DNA of 64,000 nt from Kluyvera genomosp. 1. Its GTDB lineage: Bacteria; Pseudomonadota; Gammaproteobacteria; Enterobacterales; Enterobacteriaceae. Shown here piece by piece: positions 59,475 to 64,000 of the stretch; the stretch's first letter is position 1; every line of letters begins with the position of its first letter. Under the pieces are notes generated by a model. That model was not told the origin of the DNA. It made no database searches and saw only the letters and a program-made list of their open reading frames with translations. The translations under genes and the position numbers were made by a program. The stretch covers positions 1-64,000 of the forward strand of contig NZ_LGHZ01000032.1 of assembly GCF_001266615.1 (NCBI RefSeq), in the 5' to 3' direction.

Positions 59475-59871
59475 TTCCAACTCCTTTATCCTCTGCATCG
59501 GTAATGATGCATTGATACCCATTGTGAATGTTGTGTTGTTATAGGCTGCACTTTTTGTCAGCAGCGTTATGTGTGTTTGTTAGCATTTAGTTTGGCTTAA
59601 TGTAAAGATTTTGCTGCGTTATTGTTTATTTTTGCGAAGTGCGCCGCACCGCTTTGAGGCAAAAATAGTCGTTTGCACGATTATGGTGCTACCGATGTCT
59701 TTTTGTGGTGCAACTCAGTTGCGCTTTTCAGTGTGATGCAGCCTCTTGATTATATTAAGCAAGTGGCGTGCCAGAATGGCCATTTTGGAGGAGGGGGAAG
59801 CCGGTATGGAAAACCCGCCCCGACGACAAACATAACGCATGTCGCTGGGGCGAGTGAATAATGTTAAGACA
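59475..59871. other. gltI upstream region and lnt-gltI gap
   Basis: This 397-base gap holds the gltI promoter region (AT-rich, about 59520-59640) and, at the right end, the lnt terminator. No coding frame of credible quality is seen; a 62-codon frame at 59673 has no ribosome site. Confidence 0.7.
59814..59853 (-). terminator. lnt terminator
   Basis: On the minus strand CGCCCCAGCGAC pairs with GTCGTCGGGGCG around a 12-nt loop, followed by GGGTTTTCC. It lies about 20 bases after the lnt stop. Confidence 0.65.
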
Positions 59872-61410
59872 TTAGCGGCGGCGTTGGCGCAGGCTCATCA
59901 CCAGTGCGCCAAAACCGAACAGGACGGTAATCAGCCACAACGTCCAATCGCCGGTACGCGCATAAGGCGTTAATCCCGTCGTCGGCGTCACCTTCGCCGT
60001 CAGTACCTGACGGGTAAACTGCGGGATCATCGCCTGAATTTCACCGCGAGGCCCAATGACAGCGGTAATGCCGTTATTGGTGCTACGCAGCAGCGGACGT
60101 GCCAGCTCGAGTGCACGCATTCGCGCCATCTGGAAATGCTGCCACGGGCCGATAGATTTGCCAAACCATGCGTCATTAGAGATGGTCAGCAGGAAGTTCG
60201 TGTCCGGGCGGAAGTTATCGCGCACCTGCTGGCCGAGAATAATCTCGTAGCAGATGGCCGCCGTCAGCTTCAGATTATGCGCGTTAAGCTGCGGTTGCAC
60301 GTAAGGCCCGCGGCTGAATGACGACATCGGCAGATCAAAGAACGGCGCTAATGGGCGCAGAATTGACTCCAGCGGCACAAACTCACCAAACGGCACCAGA
60401 TGGTTTTTGTTGTAGCGATTCGGCGACTCATAGCTGTACGGACTATCTTTACCCAGCGTAATGATGGTGTTGTAGGTATCGTACCGATTCTGCTTGTTGA
60501 GGCGTGAATCGACGATGCCGGTAATCAGCGTGCTATTTTTGGCGCGCAGTAAATCATCCATCATGCTGAGGAAGCGCTGCTGATTAATCTCCAGATCGGG
60601 AATGGCAGACTCCGGCCAGATAATCAGCTCTGACTTACCCATCACTTGTTCAGTGGCATCAAGGTAGACTTTGAGCGTATTGAGCAACTGATTTTCATCC
60701 CACTTCAGCGCCTGAGGAATATCGCCCTGTACCATGGAAACCTGGGTGGTTTTATCGGTCTGCAGGGTATACCACTGGATATAGCGAAGCGGGAAGGGAA
60801 GGGCAAACAATATTATGCCCACCACCAGCGGACGCCAGTTGCGAGTGACCAGTGCCAACGCTAATAGACCGCTTACTGCCATCAACAAGAAGTTAATCGC
60901 CCCGACGCCCATCACCGGCGCCAGCCCTTTCAGCGGCCCGTCAATCTGGCTATAGCCGAACTGCAGCCACGGGAAGCCGGTGAGTACCCAACCGCGAAGA
61001 AATTCGGTTATCTGCCAGATAACCGGAGCGGCAATCGCCATACGCACCCAGTTGGTTTTCGGCCACAGGCGGGACAAAATGCCGGCAAATAGACCGGTAT
61101 ACAACGAAAGATAAGCGGCCAGCAAAACCACGAGGAAGACGTTGACCGGACCCGGCATGCCGCCAAACTGCGCGATGCTAACGTATACCCAGTTAATGCC
61201 GGTACCAAACAGGCCAAAGCCCCAGGCGTAACCAATCGCAGCGGCCTGCACCGGGCGACGGTTTAGCGTCAGCGCCTGCAAACCTAATAGCGAGATTATC
61301 GCTGCGGGCCAGATGTCATAAGGAGAAAAAGCCAGCGTACCGCTGGCTCCGAAAAGTAGCGCCAGCAGCAGACGAATGCGCTGGCGTTCAAGCAATGAGG
61401 CAAATGCCAT
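59872..61410 (-). CDS. lnt: Apolipoprotein N-acyltransferase Lnt
   Basis: Lnt adds the third acyl chain to the N-terminal Cys of lipoproteins in the inner membrane. The 512-residue protein has several N-terminal membrane segments and a periplasmic nitrilase-like domain with the triad Glu267 (WPESAIPD), Lys335 ([12 protein letters not shown]) and Cys387 (AAICYEI), identical in position to E. coli. It lies 5 bases downstream of corC in the ybeZ-ybeY-corC-lnt operon. Confidence 0.98.
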   Translation of the reverse strand: MAFASLLERQRIRLLLALLFGASGTLAFSPYDIWPAAIISLLGLQALTLNRRPVQAAAIGYAWGFGLFGTGINWVYVSIAQFGGMPGPVNVFLVVLLAAYLSLYTGLFAGILSRLWPKTNWVRMAIAAPVIWQITEFLRGWVLTGFPWLQFGYSQIDGPLKGLAPVMGVGAINFLLMAVSGLLALALVTRNWRPLVVGIILFALPFPLRYIQWYTLQTDKTTQVSMVQGDIPQALKWDENQLLNTLKVYLDATEQVMGKSELIIWPESAIPDLEINQQRFLSMMDDLLRAKNSTLITGIVDSRLNKQNRYDTYNTIITLGKDSPYSYESPNRYNKNHLVPFGEFVPLESILRPLAPFFDLPMSSFSRGPYVQPQLNAHNLKLTAAICYEIILGQQVRDNFRPDTNFLLTISNDAWFGKSIGPWQHFQMARMRALELARPLLRSTNNGITAVIGPRGEIQAMIPQFTRQVLTAKVTPTTGLTPYARTGDWTLWLITVLFGFGALVMSLRQRRR

Positions 61411-61415
61411 GGAGA

Positions 61416-62294
61416 TTATTCATCCAGTTTCGGTTGTGGGGAATCGTCCGGGATTTTAACGTGAACCTGAATAATACGACGGCTATCCGCCATGGCTACC
61501 TTAAACTGGTAACCATCGATGTCGATGGTCTCACCGCGCGCAGGCAGGTGACCGAAAGCCTGCATGACCAGACCGCCGATGGTATCGACTTCTTCATCGC
61601 TGAAATGCGTGCTGAACGCTTCGTTGAAGTCTTCAATTGACGCCAGCGCGCGTACCGTCCAGGTATGACGGCTGAGCTGACGGAAGTCGATATCGTCTTC
61701 TTCGTCATACTCGTCTTCGATTTCCCCGACGATAAGTTCAAGAATGTCTTCAATCGTCACCAGACCCGAGACGCCACCAAACTCATCGATAACGATGGCC
61801 ATATGGTAGCGCTGGGAGCGGAATTCCTTGAGCATCCGGTCAACCCGTTTGCTTTCCGGCACGACAACCGCGGTGCGTAACACTTTATCCATGCTAAAGG
61901 CTTCGGAATCGCTGCGCATAAACGGCAGCAGGTCCTTGGCCATCAGGATCCCTTCAATGTGATCTTTGTCCTCGCTGATAACCGGGAAACGCGAGTGGGC
62001 GGACTCAATGATGACATCGAGACATTCGTCCAGGGTCTGGTTGCGTTTCAGGGTGATCATTTGGGAGCGTGGGATCATGATATCGCGGACGCGTTGGTCG
62101 GCAATATCCATCACCCCTTCAAGCATATCGCGCGTATCTTCATCGATAAGCTCGTTCTGCCCGGAATCACGGATCAGCGCCAGGAGATCGTCACGGTTTT
62201 TCGGTTCACCGTGGAAGAGCTGGCTGAGTAAGAGGGAGAAGAATCCCTTTTTGCTGTTTACTGTGTCACTACTGTGTGAATTGTCGTCGCTCAT
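61416..62294 (-). CDS. corC: CorC (YbeX) CBS-domain protein
   Basis: CorC is a cytosolic protein of 292 residues with two CBS domains ([24 protein letters not shown] near 72 and [32 protein letters not shown] near 140) and a C-terminal CorC/HlyC domain. It is linked to cobalt and magnesium efflux in Salmonella, and ybeX mutants of E. coli show ribosome and heat defects. The start [19 protein letters not shown] matches E. coli; the frame opens 23 codons earlier. Confidence 0.95.
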   Translation of the reverse strand: MSDDNSHSSDTVNSKKGFFSLLLSQLFHGEPKNRDDLLALIRDSGQNELIDEDTRDMLEGVMDIADQRVRDIMIPRSQMITLKRNQTLDECLDVIIESAHSRFPVISEDKDHIEGILMAKDLLPFMRSDSEAFSMDKVLRTAVVVPESKRVDRMLKEFRSQRYHMAIVIDEFGGVSGLVTIEDILELIVGEIEDEYDEEDDIDFRQLSRHTWTVRALASIEDFNEAFSTHFSDEEVDTIGGLVMQAFGHLPARGETIDIDGYQFKVAMADSRRIIQVHVKIPDDSPQPKLDE

Positions 62295-62392
62295 GGCGTC
62301 GTTTGGGTTCTCATGTTGGTTTAACTGTCGCTCGTCGCGCGTAAATTCAGCGCCGGACGGCATGTATAAGAATCGGGCCGTAGCCCGATGCT

Positions 62393-62860
62393 TTATTCTT
62401 TCTCGGAAATGTACGGATCCTCATAGCCTAGAGCAAGCATTATCTCTGTCTCGAGGCTTTCCATCTCTTCCGCTTCTTCATCTTCGATATGGTCATAGCC
62501 CAGTAAATGTAGGCTCCCGTGGACGACCATATGCGCCCAGTGGGCCTCCAACGGCTTGTCCTGCTCGACGGCTTCTTGTTCAACTACCTGACGACAGATG
62601 ATCAGATCGCCCAGTAGCGGCATTTCCATGCCCGGAGGCGCTTCGAACGGAAATGACAGCACATTGGTGGGTTTGTCCTTACCGCGGTAGGTGAGGTTCA
62701 GTTCGTGGCTTTCTGCCGTATCGACCAGGCGAATCGTCACTTCTGACTCTTCCTGGAATTGGGGAACCACGGCATCAAGCCATTTCTGGAACTGACTTTC
62801 TTCTGGCAGACCGGTGTTATCTTCACAGGCCAACTGGAGATCGAGGATCACCTGACTCAT
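62393..62860 (-). CDS. ybeY: Endoribonuclease YbeY
   Basis: YbeY is a metal-dependent endoribonuclease needed for 16S rRNA 3' end maturation and 70S ribosome quality control. In the 155-residue protein the zinc site HxxxHxxxxxH is His114, His118 and His124 in [12 protein letters not shown]. It overlaps ybeZ by 4 bases and is followed by corC after 98 bases. Confidence 0.97.
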   Translation of the reverse strand: MSQVILDLQLACEDNTGLPEESQFQKWLDAVVPQFQEESEVTIRLVDTAESHELNLTYRGKDKPTNVLSFPFEAPPGMEMPLLGDLIICRQVVEQEAVEQDKPLEAHWAHMVVHGSLHLLGYDHIEDEEAEEMESLETEIMLALGYEDPYISEKE

Positions 62861-63903
62861 TTCTGCTCCTGCGCCTGAGCTTCGCGTTTACGTTCCGCAG
62901 CCTGCTCGGCTTTACGTTTCTGATCGGCTTCTTCCCACGCCTCATAGGCATTAACGATACGGGCAACGACCGGGTGGCGCACCACGTCTTCGCTGTGGAA
63001 GAAGTTAAAGCTAATTTCATCGACTTCAGCCAGCACTTCAATGGCGTGGCGGAGACCGGACTTGGTGCTACGCGGCAGGTCAATCTGGGTGATATCGCCG
63101 GTAATGACCGCTTTTGAGTTAAAGCCAATACGGGTCAGGAACATCTTCATCTGTTCGATGGTGGTGTTCTGGCTCTCATCGAGGATGATAAACGCATCGT
63201 TTAGTGTACGGCCGCGCATGTAGGCCAGCGGAGCCACTTCAATCACGTTGCGCTCCATCAGCTTCTCAACTTTTTCAAAGCCAAGCATCTCGAACAGCGC
63301 GTCATACAGCGGGCGCAAATACGGGTCAACTTTCTGGCTGAGATCGCCCGGCAGGAAGCCGAGCTTTTCACCGGCTTCTACCGCTGGACGGGTTAGCAGA
63401 ATACGACGAATCTCCTGGCGTTCCAGCGCATCGACCGCGGCGGCAACGGCAAGATACGTTTTACCGGTACCCGCCGGCCCCACGCCGAAGGTGATGTCGT
63501 GATCAAGAATATGGGCAATATACTGCGCCTGGTTCGGCGTACGCGGTTTAATCACCCCACGCTTGGTTTTGATATTGATAGCTTTGCCGTACTCCGGCAC
63601 GCTTTCCGCGCTCTGTTCCAGTACGCGCGCTTCTTTAATTGCCAGATGAATCTGCTCAGGCTCAATGTCCTGAATCTGGCCGCGCATTGGGGCGGTATCA
63701 ACATACAGGCTGCGCAGAATATCGGCAGCGGCGGTCACGCAGATGGCGCGTCCCGTCAGTTTGAAATGGTTATCGCGGCGGTTGATTTCGATGCCCAGTC
63801 GTCGCTCCAGCTGTTTGATATTGTCATCAAACGGGCCACACAGGCTCAGCAGACGGGCATTGTCGACTGGCTCCAGGATAATTTCGCGAGTGTCTATGTT
63901 CAA
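62857..63903 (-). CDS. ybeZ: PhoH-like ATPase YbeZ
   Basis: This PhoH-family ATPase acts with YbeY in ribosome and RNA metabolism. The 348-residue protein has Walker [10 protein letters not shown] (about 142-149), Walker [10 protein letters not shown] and a highly charged C-terminal tail. The start is taken as TTG at 63903, with GAGGAA 4 bases upstream and the E. coli-like NIDTREI following. ATGs at 63921 and 63942 are in frame, without good sites, and would add unconserved residues. The 97 bases beyond, to the window edge, show no gene; miaB is expected upstream. Confidence 0.94.
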   Translation of the reverse strand: MNIDTREIILEPVDNARLLSLCGPFDDNIKQLERRLGIEINRRDNHFKLTGRAICVTAAADILRSLYVDTAPMRGQIQDIEPEQIHLAIKEARVLEQSAESVPEYGKAINIKTKRGVIKPRTPNQAQYIAHILDHDITFGVGPAGTGKTYLAVAAAVDALERQEIRRILLTRPAVEAGEKLGFLPGDLSQKVDPYLRPLYDALFEMLGFEKVEKLMERNVIEVAPLAYMRGRTLNDAFIILDESQNTTIEQMKMFLTRIGFNSKAVITGDITQIDLPRSTKSGLRHAIEVLAEVDEISFNFFHSEDVVRHPVVARIVNAYEAWEEADQKRKAEQAAERKREAQAQEQK

Positions 63904-64000
63904 ACTGTTCCTCTTATGCATGAGTTGCCGGAAGACAAGCATTTACCGGCTGATAAAGGAATTATTCACGCCGTTGTAAAAAGGCGCAAGCATTGCAATA

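Overview
This window is chromosomal DNA of an Enterobacteriaceae species related to, but distinct from, Escherichia coli. Gene content and order follow the E. coli arc that runs from the enterobactin locus (entD-fepA) to miaB-ybeZYX-lnt. No rRNA, tRNA, CRISPR array, transposase or prophage module is visible. Genus cannot be fixed from the sequence alone; Citrobacter, Kluyvera or Enterobacter-like genera are possible.

Layout. (1) 1-1776: a strong GC-rich hairpin and a solitary AbgT-family transporter. (2) 1969-20968: a complete enterobactin system. It comprises entD, fepA, fes, ybdZ, entF, fepCGD, entS, fepB and entCEBAH, with Fur-box-like operators in the three divergent control regions (fepA/fes, fepD/entS, fepB/entC). 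EntC, EntB and EntA make 2,3-dihydroxybenzoate, which EntE, EntB and EntF assemble with serine. EntD primes the carrier domains, YbdZ supports EntF and EntH proofreads. EntS exports the siderophore, FepA and FepB-FepDGC import ferric enterobactin, and Fes releases the iron. (3) 21231-27714: cstA-ybdD (pyruvate uptake), ybdL, the IbrB/IbrA-like pair ybdM-ybdN and the LysR regulator ybdO. (4) 27715-33790: a structured intergenic region, then ahpC-ahpF, uspG, rnk, an accessory alpha/beta hydrolase and rna. (5) 33884-42275: dcuC, pagP, cspE, crcB, ybeM, tatE, lipA, ybeF, lipB and ybeD. (6) 42381-54422: the cell-elongation and envelope cluster dacA-rlpA-mrdB-mrdA-rlmH-rsfS, then cobC, nadD, holA, lptE and leuS. 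(7) 54648-63903: ybeL, rihA, the glutamate/aspartate ABC operon gltIJKL with the SroC sRNA, then lnt, corC, ybeY and ybeZ.

Compared with E. coli K-12 as I recall it, several accessory genes are missing at otherwise conserved junctions: fepE, ybdH, dsbG, ybdR, the citrate fermentation cluster with dpiBA between rna and dcuC, and ybeQ through hscC between ybeL and rihA. Some of these junctions carry short palindromic repeats or structured RNA-like sequence instead. Two ERIC elements (4991-5114 and 28996-29121) and three CCCTCTCCC-type palindromes, all in the siderophore locus, are the main repeats.

Most of the window is ordinary core genome. The items most worth a second look are the structured, terminator-ended sequence upstream of ahpC (about 28060-28268), the ybdM-ybdN (ParB-like plus PAPS-reductase-like) pair, the ERIC elements placed inside mRNA leaders or spacers, and the alpha/beta hydrolase facing the rnk leader. 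Function and family assignments rest on reading the translated sequences and on knowledge of the homologous E. coli proteins; no database search was run.
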